DNA of 64,000 nt from Anoplopoma fimbria (taxonomy: Eukaryota; Chordata; Actinopteri; Perciformes; Anoplopomatidae): the NCBI RefSeq assembly GCF_027596085.1, contig NC_072460.1, forward strand, positions 10,893,326-10,957,325, given 5' to 3'. Of this stretch, positions 1-11,742 are shown one piece after another (the stretch's first letter is position 1; every line of letters begins with the position of its first letter). Made by a program: the position numbers and the translations under genes. A model generated the notes under the pieces. The model did not search any database, had not been told where the DNA came from, and was given only the letters and a program-made list of their open reading frames with translations.

Positions 1-824
1 AATGGCTGAAATAGAAAGTTGAAGCTTATGCCCATATGTCTTTCTCTTATATGCAGAAAAGCACAGTGCCTTATATGACATCTATTAACCCAGACACAGT
101 GTTACCTCAGGACAGAAACCAACTTTGGCAGAACCAGTTGAGTCACTCTTAAATCCTCTCAAAAGTTTCCTAACCTTGAGAGCCCATGCATCCCCGAAAA
201 AGTAATAATAATTCTAACCTGATCTTCCTACTTATTTTATATCTCCCCTCAGCAACCTAACTTCTTCTCAGCAACAGTGCAGTTATTAATTCATGAGGCA
301 CTAATTAGTTCTTTGTTTAATTTTGTGTTAAACAGACTGACCGGAATGATAACGACTCGCGCTGTAGCGCTTTGGTCCCATGCCACTCCTGTTTGCTACA
401 ACAAGGGAGCATCGTGCGACTAGCATGATGAACCCAATTCCCTTCTAAGTTGCACTTCATTAAGTCAAAATGTGACAAGGAGCTTAGAGGAAGAACTGGC
501 AGATCTGATCATACATAACAATGCAGGCCCAGTAAGTTTGAGGGGGCTGCTGGTGCGGGAGGTGTTGTGGGGGGTAGTGGATTCCAGCATGCATGTTGAT
601 AATTTTCTATTTTTAACCCTTGGGGGCCGTCTTTCATTTTCCTTTAATTGTTTTTGTTCAGAGCTGCAGTGTCCTCTTTTTAAATTGCAGCTCCTATCAA
701 CTCCCCTGATCAACCCCCTGTGCAACATTGCAGGCAGACAAGTAAACAACAGGGTTGCCCTTTTCCATGATGTAGTGCAGATGCTTCAGTAAAATCTGTG
801 ACAATTTCATCACTGCACCCACAT
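1..824. other. Noncoding DNA, nothing recognised
   Basis: Unique AT-rich sequence with stops in all frames. The longest open frames (about 100 codons, on both strands between 465 and 792) overlap each other, lack domain-like composition and have no splice context, so I treat them as chance. No repeat family or RNA gene is recognised. Confidence 0.6.
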
Positions 825-825
825 C

Positions 826-897
<72 letters not shown>
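825..897. repeat. Compound (CA)n(TA)n microsatellite
   Basis: About 7 CA units (826-839) run directly into roughly 29 uninterrupted AT units (839-897). Compound CA/TA arrays of this kind are common in fish genomes. The long pure TA part should be highly length-polymorphic and can form cruciforms. The minus-strand open frame crossing it (810-1052) encodes only an alternating Tyr-Ile run from the array and is not a gene. Confidence 0.97.
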
Positions 898-898
<1 letters not shown>

Positions 899-3800
899 TC
901 ATGTCAGAGGTGCAGCGGTGACAATCAAAATGAACTCCAAAAGTAGTGTTTTTGTCCTCGTAAGTTGAAAAACCTGTTGAGTGAAAGCAAAGGTAACTGG
1001 CAAATGCTCGTTCATGGCCTAAGAATGCGTCAAGGTGCTTCCATCTGCCCATATTTCACATACCTTCTAAAATATGCTTTTGTAGAGAATGTATTTGAAA
1101 AATGTATTCAACGACAAACTGAAAATTGTTTTTGTTATCTATATAGCCGATGCCAAGTTTTCTCTTGAGGCTCATAATTAATTGTCCCCAAAAAGTTCAT
1201 TGCTGTCCAAGTAGCTCATACCTTACATTCAAGTATGACGTGGCAGCATTTATTTTCACTTGACGAAATTCCTGAATCTCAAGAGAAGCACACAGTGAAC
1301 TAGAATCATCGAGTTTGTACATGTGGCAGATAACACTTTCATTTGCAAACTGGGGGTCTTTTTTCGTTTCCACTGCAAATCGTCAGCTGACAAGCTCCAC
1401 TAAGATGTTTAGCCCTGTCCAAGTATCTTCCCACTGGCTGAAGATATGATGAAATCAAAAAGCAGACAAGTAATTACACTGTATAATAGGCAAGATTGGC
1501 ATTTTCAAAATCATTTTCATGTGGATGGAAATGACATCGCATAGACTATTCTGTATTCAGTGGTGCAGATAAATAAACAAGGCATGGAGAAGAAGGGGGG
1601 CATACAGAACGCACAGTACAATGGCAAGCAGGTCAGTAATTAGAAACTCTGTTTGCACAGTAATAATTTTAATATATTCATCAGGAAACAGAGCATGCCT
1701 AGCATGATAAAATCCTATCAAGGAACATATCCCGACTGCCTTAACCTTTTAAACAGGCTGGCAGCTCATTGTTGAGAACCTGAAAGAACAAAATAAATAA
1801 ATAAATTCATACATACACAGAACTTATAATAAGATGCCGTTAAACCATACCTCGTTTTTGAAATTTTAACATTACCGACTGCATTTCAGGGATACACAAT
1901 CCTTTTCTTATACTTAAATTCCTAAATGTGCTTCTTCTTTTTGACCTCCTTTATGCAAGTGTGAACAGGCAAAAGCCCTCCAACACTAAAACACGTTCAG
2001 CTGTGATTGCTTGCGTGTAAAGAGCAACACGTGTGTGTAACCTTGTTCGTTATTGAAGGTGGCAGTGATGATGCTATGGAAATTATTGCAAATTGCCTAA
2101 AGGACTCCTGAACATGCAAAAACCTTGACCTCACGACGCCATTTCCCAAAGACAGAAGAATGCGTAATTGTTAGAAGAATTAGAGGTGGAGCACAAAGGT
2201 AATCACTGCACAACAATATTACAGAAGTGAAAATAGCTCAAAGCCATTCATGTGTGGAATATAAGGTGACATGCTAATTTTAATACAATGAACACGGTTA
2301 ATGCAAACCAGACCTGCATACAGTAAAGTTCTTTTAAACTTTTAGTTAGTAAACAAGTTAAGCTGATACATCACAGGGTAGTGTGTCATTTATTACACAT
2401 TTAAATAACAGGAACACACAAACAGGCACTCAATTGAACAGTTTAAAATAATATCCCCCTTTGTGGTAATGATTGCCAAATCTATTGTCTAAATTCCTTG
2501 GTTTCATTTCCCACACATGAACTGAGAAACTTACAAGTTTACGTGACCTCATTCTACATGAAACAACCTCTAATTACATGAAGTGGAAGCCGCAACAAGA
2601 ATACACTTCTCACTGAATAGATCTGTACTTTGTGCCTTCTTGTCTGTGTTTCGTTCTGACTTTTTGAACACACTGCAGAGTGAGAAACTGACCATTTACT
2701 CATGCATATTAACGGCACCTAGTAGGCCCCTTTTTGTGCTGTCACTTCTGGCTCCTATTCTCCCTTTCCCCTTGGAGGAGACAGAGTCGGGGGGCTTAAG
2801 GGCAGCTACCTCCACAGTCCCGCTGTCCCCTCCTCGCCTAATTTTTGTTGTCCAGCCCTTTGAAACCTCAATCTCACGCAGAACCAAAGAATGGTGATCC
2901 ATGTGCAACAAGTGCCGGTGCCATGGAAACCCCCGTTTTCCCCCCAAAATATTCCTTTTTATCCCTTTTGAAGACCTGTCACCGGGAAGAGCAGGCATCA
3001 CACGACCCCAGGCCAGGCCATGACAAAGCCTATTTTCTGCCTGCTTCTTGATTGATTAAAAAAGACTTTCTAGTAAAACCATGTTAAAGGACACAAAAAG
3101 TGACACACAGAAGAAAGGGCCCTTGGGGATGGCCCAATCAGACGGGGTTTCCTGGTAATATCGCACAGAAAAACGAATAATATATTATATTCGCAACAAA
3201 GGAAGGGTCAGGATGAGCATGAAACTTGACAACAATGATCATTATCATAGTGATACAAAAAGTTTTGTTTTTTGTAGGTAGGTTACTTCAAACTACACAT
3301 GGTAATATTGTATTCACTTACATTGGAGGAGTGTTTGATTTTCCACAAACTGCAGTTTTAATTCAGACACTAAAGCTTTTGTTATCAGAAAACTGTGCCT
3401 CTAGATATTTTATAAGTCATTAAACCTTGTGTGGATCTAAACATACTAACTTCCTATTTGGTTAACGACTCTCTTTCCGGCCGATTCAAATGACAGCAAA
3501 ATATCTCAACATATTCACACTATAATATACATTTGTATTATTACAAATGCTTTTTGCATTATGTTCATGATGCACTTGAGAGAGACATTATACATGTAGC
3601 GTTGTTGTAGTGTTATTGTATGCGTTTCGTGTGTGATATGGGATCAATATCCTATGCATCGGACATTTTACTCCTCCAGTTGACCTAAGTGACAAACCAT
3701 TTAAAACAGAGAGAGAGACTGGCTCAGCTACTCTGCACAGCACCAAAGGGAGACCACATTATTAATTTATCTCAAAAGCACAGGTCGATATGAGAAGCCC

Positions 3801-3999
3801 ATTGCTTACATGTTTTCTTTTTTTGTTGTCAGTTTTTGTGTCATTTACAGTGGCTTTAAATAACTGGCCTCTCTTTCTGAGATTTCATAGTTGAACCGGG
3901 AATGTTAAACAGGATCGAAATGAGTTGTGTTATGTGAAAGCTGCTTCTGTGTCTTTGTTTCCGTGTAGAGATGTGGAGGAGATATTTACCAAGACGATA
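898..3999. other. Noncoding DNA, nothing firmly recognised
   Basis: Unique sequence without a supported gene. The part from about 2580 to 3060 is more GC-rich than its surroundings and has short overlapping open frames on both strands, but none looks like protein. It holds an RFX X-box-like inverted motif at 2917-2930 (GGTGCCATGGAAAC), one substitution from a canonical half-site pair. A short AAAT run lies near 1790-1806. Confidence 0.5.
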
Positions 4000-4036
4000 G
4001 GGAGGGGTGGGGGGGGGGTGCAGAGGGGAGGGGAGG
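4000..4036 (+). other. G-rich tract with G-quadruplex potential
   Basis: Between 4000 and 4036 there are at least five runs of three or more G separated by one to five bases, including a run of ten G. This satisfies the usual intramolecular quadruplex pattern on the + strand. It lies in an otherwise AT-rich stretch. Whether it folds or matters in the cell cannot be told from sequence. Confidence 0.75.
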
Positions 4037-4129
4037 CATTAGAAGCGTCCACACATAAGCAATTAGTATTCCAGATCCTGATGGTTGGAAACACAAAAAG
4101 GCCTCACCAAATCCCCACGGCGGAGGTGT

Positions 4130-4650
4130 CAGACGGAAAATGACGAAAATCTGCTCCTTGACAGGGAGTCATTTATATTTTAGCTTCGTTCCATTATCTT
4201 AACGAATCCATCATCAGCCAATGCAATATTAACAGCAGAAAATCAACTCATTAGATCCAGGGGGATTTAATCAAGATTGCAATCATGTATGCGGTTCCTG
4301 GAGAGTTGGCTTCTTCTTCTTTTTTTCTTTTTGGTCCTTTCCACGTAATTGCCGCATCTCAGATCTTAATAAATTATTCTCGATCTGAGATTGATGCCTT
4401 TTTTTTCCCCTGCCTCTCACGCCATGCACTCACTGTCTCCAACTATAATATTTACCATAAACATTATTATGTCATGGGCACACAGTTTAAAATGGCCTTT
4501 AGCTAACTCGCAGAAGTAATTGGCTTCTCCATTTCTCTCTCGTTTCCTTGCTAATTGCCCGGTGATATTGCTAACAGTTCCCTCAGAAAGAAAGAAAGAA
4601 AAGGCCTCTTTTGCTCAGGCTGGGATATGTTGCTAGGATTTTTCAACATT
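4130..4650. promoter_or_regulatory. Candidate conserved noncoding element
   Basis: A non-repetitive stretch dense in short transcription-factor-like words: a CCAAT box at 4218-4222, TAATC-type homeodomain sites near 4266-4272, and a perfect 10-bp inverted repeat (ATCTCAGATC at 4356-4365 and its complement at 4382-4391) around a 16-nt AT-rich loop. It is open in no frame for a useful length. Calling it regulatory is inference from texture; a cross-species alignment would decide. Confidence 0.3.
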
Positions 4651-6559
4651 TATACGGGGATGTAGAAAAGATTTCCTGTGTTTGATATTGCTTAACAAGA
4701 CATGCGAGCAGATGAAAGAACATTCCACTTTTGATATGTAAAACTTTATATGAAACCCTGGCATCAAAGAAAAAAATAGAAAGAGCTCGTATTTCAGGTG
4801 ATATTTTAGTCTTGTTTCTCAGAAAAACGCAGAGCAGAAAAAGGAGCTGCACCGGATGGATAACTGCCAAAAATACATCATTTTCAAATCTAAATGCCTT
4901 TGTGTCTGAATGTTTCATATGGCAAGAAAACAAAGGCTCTGCAACTGTGTACATTTACCTGCATTACTGCAAATACATAATATTTATTATTAACACTTGC
5001 TGAAACAAAATATAACTGAAATGTATTTGTATGAAAACAACACTTGAGATCATAACCGATTCATTGTTATATAAGAAGTATATATGTTGAAATTTCAGAA
5101 ACCCATGATACACAGCGTCTACAAACTAAGTTGAAGGTGACAAAATGTACCTTAACATAATATTGCTATTGATAATTGGACAGTGCACAAAACAATTGTT
5201 AACAACATCAACTCTCTTCAAATGTGAAGGAGGAAACCAAAAGTCTAACATGTTGATCACATGACAGGTCTGAGGGGGAAAACATCAGGTTGCACTTTTG
5301 TCCTCAACATATCCAAATCATACATTTTAGATCTCAGAAGATGAAACCTAATAGTCTTTTGGGATATGACTAAATGGCTCGAATATGGTTCTTTCAAAAA
5401 CATTTTGAAAAAGGAAAGTTTAGAATGATGTTGAAATACATCGGAAATAAACCAGGACAAGCTGCTGGCAATTAGCTGCATCTCTCATAGACCACAATAC
5501 GCAGCAACTTGTCCTTAAAACCCAGGTAAGAATATTGACTTGAACAGATCCACCAGGGAATTTATTCTTGTTGACAACCTTCCAGCTAGCAAATTAAAAA
5601 AATCATAAGACAACTGTTCGTTTTTTTCATTTGAAATGGTTATGAAATCATTGTTTCTGAACTTGAACAACAAGTCTTTAAACCAGACGACCAACACTCT
5701 TATCATATCATCTCAACTCAGAGCTGCTTCATTATCAGTGAAAAAGAGACATTGTGCAAACCAAAAGTCCCTAAATTATCAGTTTAATTTCTGATTTTGA
5801 GATTCTGCATGGGGAAATGTATCCTTAACTGTTAAAGGTCAGGGGGACTGTCTTCACATTACACTGTGGTGTAATCATGTGTTGTATCTGGCCATGGGAG
5901 ACTATAGCGGCAGTTTTTTTAAATACAGGCCAAATGTGGCAAAGGATAGACAATAAACTTACTTCATAGCAGATTTTTTTCAGATTTAGAATCCCTTCTT
6001 TGAAGCTCATTCCTTCACTAGCAACCATTGTACTTACTCTTCAAACAATTTGAAATGGCATGTGCTGGGGCCATTTTCCCCCTAATGTATCAATGGCGCA
6101 GAGGGAATATGGTGAAAACTAGTAACTTGTCTATAATATAAACATAAAAAAAAGAACTGATTTATCATCAATTATCTGAAAAGTGTTGAGTCATATTGTC
6201 TGCAGCTCTTTTTTGTTGGACACAGTATGCACACCATTTTCTGCCTCTCTCATTTGTGTGGCAGTGGGGCTTCTTCCCCTCACAGACAGGATTAACTCCT
6301 AACATGTTCAACATGATCCAAAAGTGTAAAAACTGTCAAAGAGACCTTTAATCTGCCTATGGAACAAAGCCTTTTGTACAAGGACTAACCTGACCTTGTC
6401 ACTGCGAGTTTAACTTGATGTCTGTTAGGCAATATAAAGCCCTAGCCAGCTCTTCTCCTCCACTACCTCCCTCTTAAGTCTTCTTCCCTCCCTCACCGCC
6501 TAGGTCTCTCTCTTTCTCCCTATGCACAGAATTGGGAGTGTGTAGCTACGGCACCAAAT
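4651..6559. other. Noncoding DNA, nothing recognised
   Basis: AT-rich unique sequence. Several open frames of 60 to 105 codons occur on both strands, often overlapping, with no signal for a protein family. No repeats beyond homopolymer runs. Confidence 0.6.
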
Positions 6560-6790
6560 GCTGTGTTAATCCCTGTTTCTCTGAGATGGCCAATAGTAAA
6601 TCCGAGCCCTCTGTAAACCAATCTCAGAGTTTTTTATCTTGATTTATTAGATTACGAGTCCCGGGTCCCTGAGCCCATGCTACACATACTAATCCTAATC
6701 GGAATAGACAAGAATTAGCCCAGTTCAAGGGGAGCTAAACAGCAGCGGTGGCCAACTTTCAGTAAGAGGGAAACTACAAGCTTATAGGCT
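6560..6790. promoter_or_regulatory. Candidate conserved noncoding element
   Basis: A stretch containing TAAACCAAT near 6613-6622, a TTATTAGATTA homeodomain-like word at about 6644-6655 and AGAATTAGCCC near 6711. It is noncoding in all frames and non-repetitive. The call rests on motif density only, and I cannot test conservation here. Confidence 0.25.
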
Positions 6791-9381
6791 TGATGGGGCT
6801 TTTTATCCATTTACCTTTTTTCTCCACTTACATTAGTAGAATGAGTGTGTAATTAAATACATAAATCCTGACACACAAACCCTCAAAAGGCCTAAAAACC
6901 ACTGAACCCCGTCCAGTTTGGCTTTCTTTTCCCTGCACAATGAAGTTACTGAGCCAAGCCCAATCATTTGTATTTTTCTCAGATTTTTAACAGTGAGCAA
7001 GGCAAACATGAAACTCCCATTGAAAACAACTGCAAGAATTAATTTTACATCTCAGTGAATTCAAGGCAGTGTTCTCAAATTATAAGCAACAGGGCTACAT
7101 AACTAATTTCCCTTGGTCCAGAGACTGTTGAAAAAAAAAAGTAATAAATCACTTTTCATCTGTGATAATAAATCGCGTATAATTAGAAAGGTGTCTCTAC
7201 TCTGTTTGCCTTCTGTGGGCAAACAGAGGCCAACCAAATCGTCAGAACTGGTCACATTATCGTTACTAACCTTAAACCAAAATGAAAGGATAGTCTTCAG
7301 CATATTGTAAATTGCTGGTCTCACACCGCTTTCAACCAATCCAGCCATTGCGGATGGCAATTGGGTTAGGCTGGATGGAGTCCATGTGACACATGAGGCC
7401 AGGGCTGGGGAACATTAAGAAGTGTCTGCTTGTTCACTAATGCTGGTGGCAGCTGTTAGGCTGCCAAAAACTGCAGCAGCAGCAGCAAGGATATCCTGAA
7501 ATACTATTGAAAACCGCTAAACCTCCTCCTTGCTGATGTAAAGCTATACAGCTGCTCGGCGCCAGCACAATCACTGATCAATCTGGGAAAGTTAAAAATG
7601 GAGCCAGGTTTGTGGACAAAATCTGCTGCTTTTCAGCTTGGAAGGTCAAACCGGTGATCTCAAGAGTGATATTAAGGTTCAACAACACAAGAGTGTTTTT
7701 TGCTGCATTTGTCAAAGTTTGGACAGAAGCCACAAAAGGCGCAGCATATGTGTGTGAATTTGTTTCTATGCACTTTATATATTTATGTCTGGTCATGTAT
7801 TTCTGTCTCGGCATGAGTACATGTAGATTTTCGTGGCACTACCACAGCGCAGAGGTTGCCCCTGCCCACTGCCCTCGGGGGTGACAGGGAAGCTAAGGGA
7901 GATGTGACAGCCATGTCTGCTCCCTGTATGTGTTTGTTTGCCCCTGAAAATGAGACACCGGTTTCACTCTAGCCCCCTGGGCATGTTTAGCTCTGCCTCG
8001 ACAGCATCGCCTTCATCTGATACAAAGTGGAAGTCCACACGATAATAATATGTATCTCTGCTAGTGTGGTGAAAGTGGATACATATATACTCCACAGCAT
8101 GAAAAAAGTTGATTGATTAATTCCTATACTTTTCAGTTTCAAATATACACTGAAGATTGAAGTGATTGAAGAATGCGTTTTCTACATTGTTACTTGGTAA
8201 TACGAATCATTATACAATAAATGGTGTCAGAACAACACGACATATTTTATAGTATTGTCACCATAAAAACTCTAATACAGCGTGTAAGGTATTATGTGAT
8301 GAAAATAAAAACTATGATCCAGTGCTCTTGTATGCCAAATAAAAGTGAGGAATGGATTTCCTTTGCTCTTGTGTTTTGTCCTTAGACCTAAGTGTCACCA
8401 AGTGTACTTTGCAAGGAATATTCATTTCCTTAGGAAGGCCTCGTCAGCCTTGTGACCCAATCCATATCCATTCTGTCCTGTCTGCCCTCCCTAGTCTCTG
8501 CCTCTTTTCTGTAAGTGGCAGATATTTCACCTGCATATCAGTTTCCCTTTAAACGTGCTGGTATGTGCAGGAAAGGCGCCCATATAGGGTCACTGACTGT
8601 CCTCTACGAGGCCCTCTTTGAAGCTACTATCTTGCTGGCTCTACCCCCCTCCTCCTATCACTCAAATTACAGTGTGTAGAGGTCGCTGGTAGAATGGGTT
8701 CAACAAAGCTGATTAATTTTTATCTAGTTATACATATTATTGGGATGGCAAGAGCACAAGTCTTTGGTAGCTCATGACTTAAAAAGCAGACTATCGATTA
8801 AGGACTGCCTAATTTATATTTACAACAAGGAAATTGTAGCATTCTTTAATTTTTCTTCAGTGCCTGGAAAAGAGTCTGGAAGATGTTCGTCAATGCAGTG
8901 TATGCTTGACAAAAGAGCAAACTGTATTTGCAGGAGTTCGTTTCTATATGCAGCCCATAGCAAAATCCAGTTTACTACCAAATAATGGGAATCAGATCAT
9001 TTCCATGAGGAAATGTGCAGCGGGAAGGAAAGCAGCTGCTTCAATGTGAGGAAGGTAGGAGGAGGTTAAAAGGAGTCAATGGAGGCTAAAGAGACAGCAG
9101 GTCTACTGATGACAGAAAGAGTGGCCAGGGACTGCAGTTCAGGACTTCTGGAAACCACATCAAACAGACTATGGAGCACTGCCAAAACGAACACACAACA
9201 ACTGTTGCAAAAAAGGAGGAGGGAGAGAGGAAGAGGGGAGGGTGAGGGTAATAAATATGGATACAGATATACATGTTGTATGTTACAGGATCAGAGAAAA
9301 ATAAAGATAGACATTTTGGGGCATTTTTGCTTAATGATGAGAATGAGAAGAAAGGCAATAAAGTGTTGCTGTGTGCTTAAT
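6791..9381. other. Noncoding DNA, nothing firmly recognised
   Basis: Unique sequence with a short oligo-A near 7130-7140 and a CAG-type run near 7472-7486 (GCAGCAGCAGCAGCAAGG). The open frames at 8352-8552, 8740-8985 and 9079-9477 are of chance length. The last one reads through a purine-rich low-complexity stretch (about 9209-9245). Confidence 0.55.
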
Positions 9382-9429
9382 AAATCCATTCATCAATTAT
9401 ATTATAAATCCATTCATCAATTATATTAT
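9382..9429. repeat. 24-bp perfect tandem duplication
   Basis: The 24-bp unit beginning AAATCCATTCATC occurs twice head to tail (9382-9405 and 9406-9429) without a mismatch. It inflates the chance open frame crossing it. It is most likely a recent replication-slippage event, or an artefact. Confidence 0.95.
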
Positions 9430-9542
9430 TACATACATTCTATTGCATTTTCCACTGTTTTGCTAAGGTGTATTTAACCAACCCTCTGAAAACAGGTGTG
9501 AACTTGCTGCTATAAGTCAAAAGCGCGGTATGAGCATATAAA

Positions 9543-9786
9543 CACAGACACGTCATATGAATGTGAATTTAAAGGCATTATAGATAACTAACTGGGGCTT
9601 ACTGTACAAAGTACACCCTAACAACACATCACAATGTCAGCACTCCTGTTATAGAGACACTTCACCCTTATCATCTAGCACCATGACAGTAGAAACAACA
9701 TAGCTACAGAAACCACAGACACGTCATATGAATGTGAATTTAAAGGCATTATAGATAACTAACTGGGGCTTACTGTACAAAGTACA
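9543..9786 (+). repeat. Tandem duplication A1-B1-A2 (171-bp chimeric unit)
   Basis: Block A (73 bp, starting CACAGACACGTCATATG) lies at 9543-9615 and again at 9714-9786 with no difference seen. Between them is block B1 (9613-9713). B1 is a near-perfect copy of B2 at 10783-10930 but lacks 45 bp found at 10868-10912. So the first A is joined to B, while the second A is followed by about 1 kb of other sequence before B2. The joins show 3- to 5-base microhomologies. Serial template switching explains this simply. Split direct repeats of a tyrosine-recombinase retrotransposon are the alternative, because such an element starts just downstream. Confidence 0.93.
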
Positions 9787-10060
9787 GTCTGCCATTGAGG
9801 GCAAACCAGCAGTAGCAGAGGACAACCAGGCCCTCAGGTGGTACAGTAATCAAGACGCACCCCTCTATGGACACAGTCACCCAATAGCAACTCGTTTTCT
9901 AGTGGGAGGCCCGCAGGGGATCAAGTCCTTGTCACTGTGCTAGCGATTCCTGCTGGTTGGTTGGCCGGCTCAGAGGGGAATGTTTAGTCTAATGCTAATA
10001 AAATAGCAGTCTTTCATTTAGCCTAATACTTGTCACACAACCTGAGTTGGTAACTGCAAT
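9787..10060. other. Interval between A2 and B2, first part
   Basis: About 270 bp of moderately GC-rich unique sequence between the A2 repeat and the dispersed element that follows. No coding potential. It may belong to the 5' part of the retrotransposon fossil, but I see no terminal repeat that would prove it. Confidence 0.4.
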
Positions 10061-10297
10061 GATGTTGCAGTTTGTATTTTGCAACCAACTCAAACTTCTC
10101 CCGTGCGCCAAGGGTGCAGGAGAACTGCGGTGGCCAACACGAAAAAACAAAAAACACTAATGGCCCTTTCTAGATACAGTGTTTGGTTTGTCCATTCTGG
10201 GCAGTTGGCTCCATGAAGAGGACCCACTCCGTTTGTGGATAAAACCAACTCAAGATAACAAAAACGCGACGATTCTTATTATCATATCTTTTTTTTA
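10061..10297 (+). mobile_element. Degraded copy of a TTAA-flanked MITE-like element (family M)
   Basis: This segment aligns by eye to 44936-45296. Shared landmarks in order are TTGCAACCAACT, an AACTTCTC word, GAACTGCGGTGGC (GACAACTATGGTGGC in the other copy), CAGTGTTTGG, a run ending in a 'gacccactcc' word, and AACAAAAACGCGACGATTC. It has lost its ends and an internal piece. It is nonautonomous and noncoding. It sits inside the 1-kb interval separating repeats A2 and B2. Confidence 0.7.
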
Positions 10298-10782
10298 AAG
10301 ACCACACAACTACTTTCTGCATTTCCATTAAATATGCACCAAACCGACTCCTTTTTATTTCTGCACTAGAACCAAGAGCATGCACATTGCTTGAACACTT
10401 CAGAGGGTAAGCTACCAACGTTTCCTATTTTCACGATCTCATTTGCTCACATTTGCCATTATCAGAGAAGAGAGGATGAGTCCTTTCAAAGACAGTTCAG
10501 CACCGCTGCAGTTCCCAAACTCCATCGATTCCAAAAAAGACGCTAACCTCCCCCCATCGCCCTGGCTATTCCAGCCTCACTAAAAGCAGTCGGTCGCAGC
10601 ATCACCATACTCCAGCCAAGTCCCTCGACAACCAGCCTTCATTGTTCTAAGATTTGACTGTTCTAAAAACACTAAAAGAAAAAGAAATTCCTTTTCACAG
10701 AACGGAAAACAAAGCAAAACTTTTGAATACACACGTAAGCCCATATTGCACACCAGCCCTCTTCCAGGTGACTTTATCACGC
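10298..10782. other. Interval between A2 and B2, last part
   Basis: Noncoding sequence after the MITE-like copy and before repeat B2, with short open frames on the minus strand only (10170-10418 and 10580-10786) that show no family resemblance. It is slightly C-rich on the + strand, like the retrotransposon fossil downstream, so it may be part of the same insertion. Confidence 0.4.
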
Positions 10783-10930
10783 ACACCCTAACAACACATC
10801 ACAATGTCAGCACTCCTGTTATAGAGACACTTCACCCTTATCATCTAGCACCATGACAGTAGAAACAGCAGCATCAAAAATCAAAGGCAATCTTCAGCCA
10901 GACCAAGGAACAACATAGCTACAGAAACCA
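10783..10930 (+). repeat. Repeat block B2 (full-length partner of B1)
   Basis: It matches 9613-9713 throughout, except that it carries an extra 45 bp (10868-10912). Both copies are in the same orientation, 1170 bp apart at their left ends. Because it holds the extra 45 bp and is flanked by unrelated sequence on both sides, it is probably the source and B1 the derived copy. Confidence 0.9.
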
Positions 10931-11742
10931 CCTCTATTTTTTATTTAAGTAAATTACCCTCTTCAGATGTAGCACAGAACATTGGAATTCCAGGATCCTG
11001 ATCTTCCCATCAGGTCTTCCAACACCAGCATCAGCAGCCTAGTTTTCCAGGGCTTTTGATACCAAGACGCCCCCCCTGCAGCAGCAAGCTCTAGCTGGGG
11101 CTCCTGGAACCAGGATGCAAGCATCCTCTGCTACCCTCTCTCAGCAATCCAACAGTTTGTTATAGCTCTTAGCACCGTGATGCCAGATTCTTCCACCACC
11201 CAGTTTCCCCAGTTCTTGTTACCCATTTCAGCTGGAGCTACTGGCTCCTTGCAGCAGTAGGCCGCCTTTCCATTTATTTCTGGTCCTCCCTTCCAACCCC
11301 TTCCAGCTCAGCGGGCAAGCACCAACTTCACCCTGGCATCAGCTAGTCATTCCATTCGCCGTCCCAGAACTCACACCGCGAGAGTGTGCTCACACTTTGT
11401 CTCTCTTCAGAGATGTTCCCTGTTCTCAATGTCCTACCTGCCAGCGAGAAATGGACAACTACGTGGCCATAATTCTTAATCTGGCTCTCCTTTTTGGGGG
11501 CTAAGGGTTTTCTATCAATGAGGACACATAATGGTGCAGCAATTTCATGCTCCCTTTTGTGGTGCCCCATCCAACCGAGCCTCTCCCTGCTCTTATTTTG
11601 CCTTGCTAAGCCACAGCAAGCCCATTAAAATAGCTTCTTCTTTCTCTCGCATGTCGGCAGCGACACTTCCAGCACCAATACCTAAGATGGCAGCATGTAC
11701 ATCCCCAGCTGTTAGAGTTCCCACAACATACAGCACAGATAA
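10931..11742 (+). mobile_element. Probable 5' (gag-like) part of the YR retrotransposon fossil
   Basis: About 800 bp of C- and CT-rich + strand sequence that leads without a break into the reverse transcriptase remnant. Its composition differs from the AT-rich flanks and matches that of the coding remnants. I could not recognise a gag zinc knuckle or any other domain; stops are frequent in all frames. Assignment to the element is inference from position and composition. The plus-strand open frame 11531-11845 ends inside the reverse transcriptase remnant but in a different frame, and is not itself the ancestral protein. Confidence 0.45.

Noticed and set aside
810..1052. Minus-strand frame with a long Tyr-Ile alternation
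   Set aside because: The repeat peptide is only the translation of the TA microsatellite.
9382..9429. Direct repeats as a CRISPR-like array
   Set aside because: Only two abutting units without spacers, in a vertebrate-type genome.
9079..9477. 132-codon + strand frame
   Set aside because: Runs through purine-rich low complexity and the 24-bp tandem duplication. An opposite-strand frame covers most of it, and no domain is visible.
9613..10930. A1-B1 as a retrocopy of a spliced transcript of the A2...B2 region
   Set aside because: The two skipped segments do not start with GT and end with AG at any placement allowed by the microhomologies.
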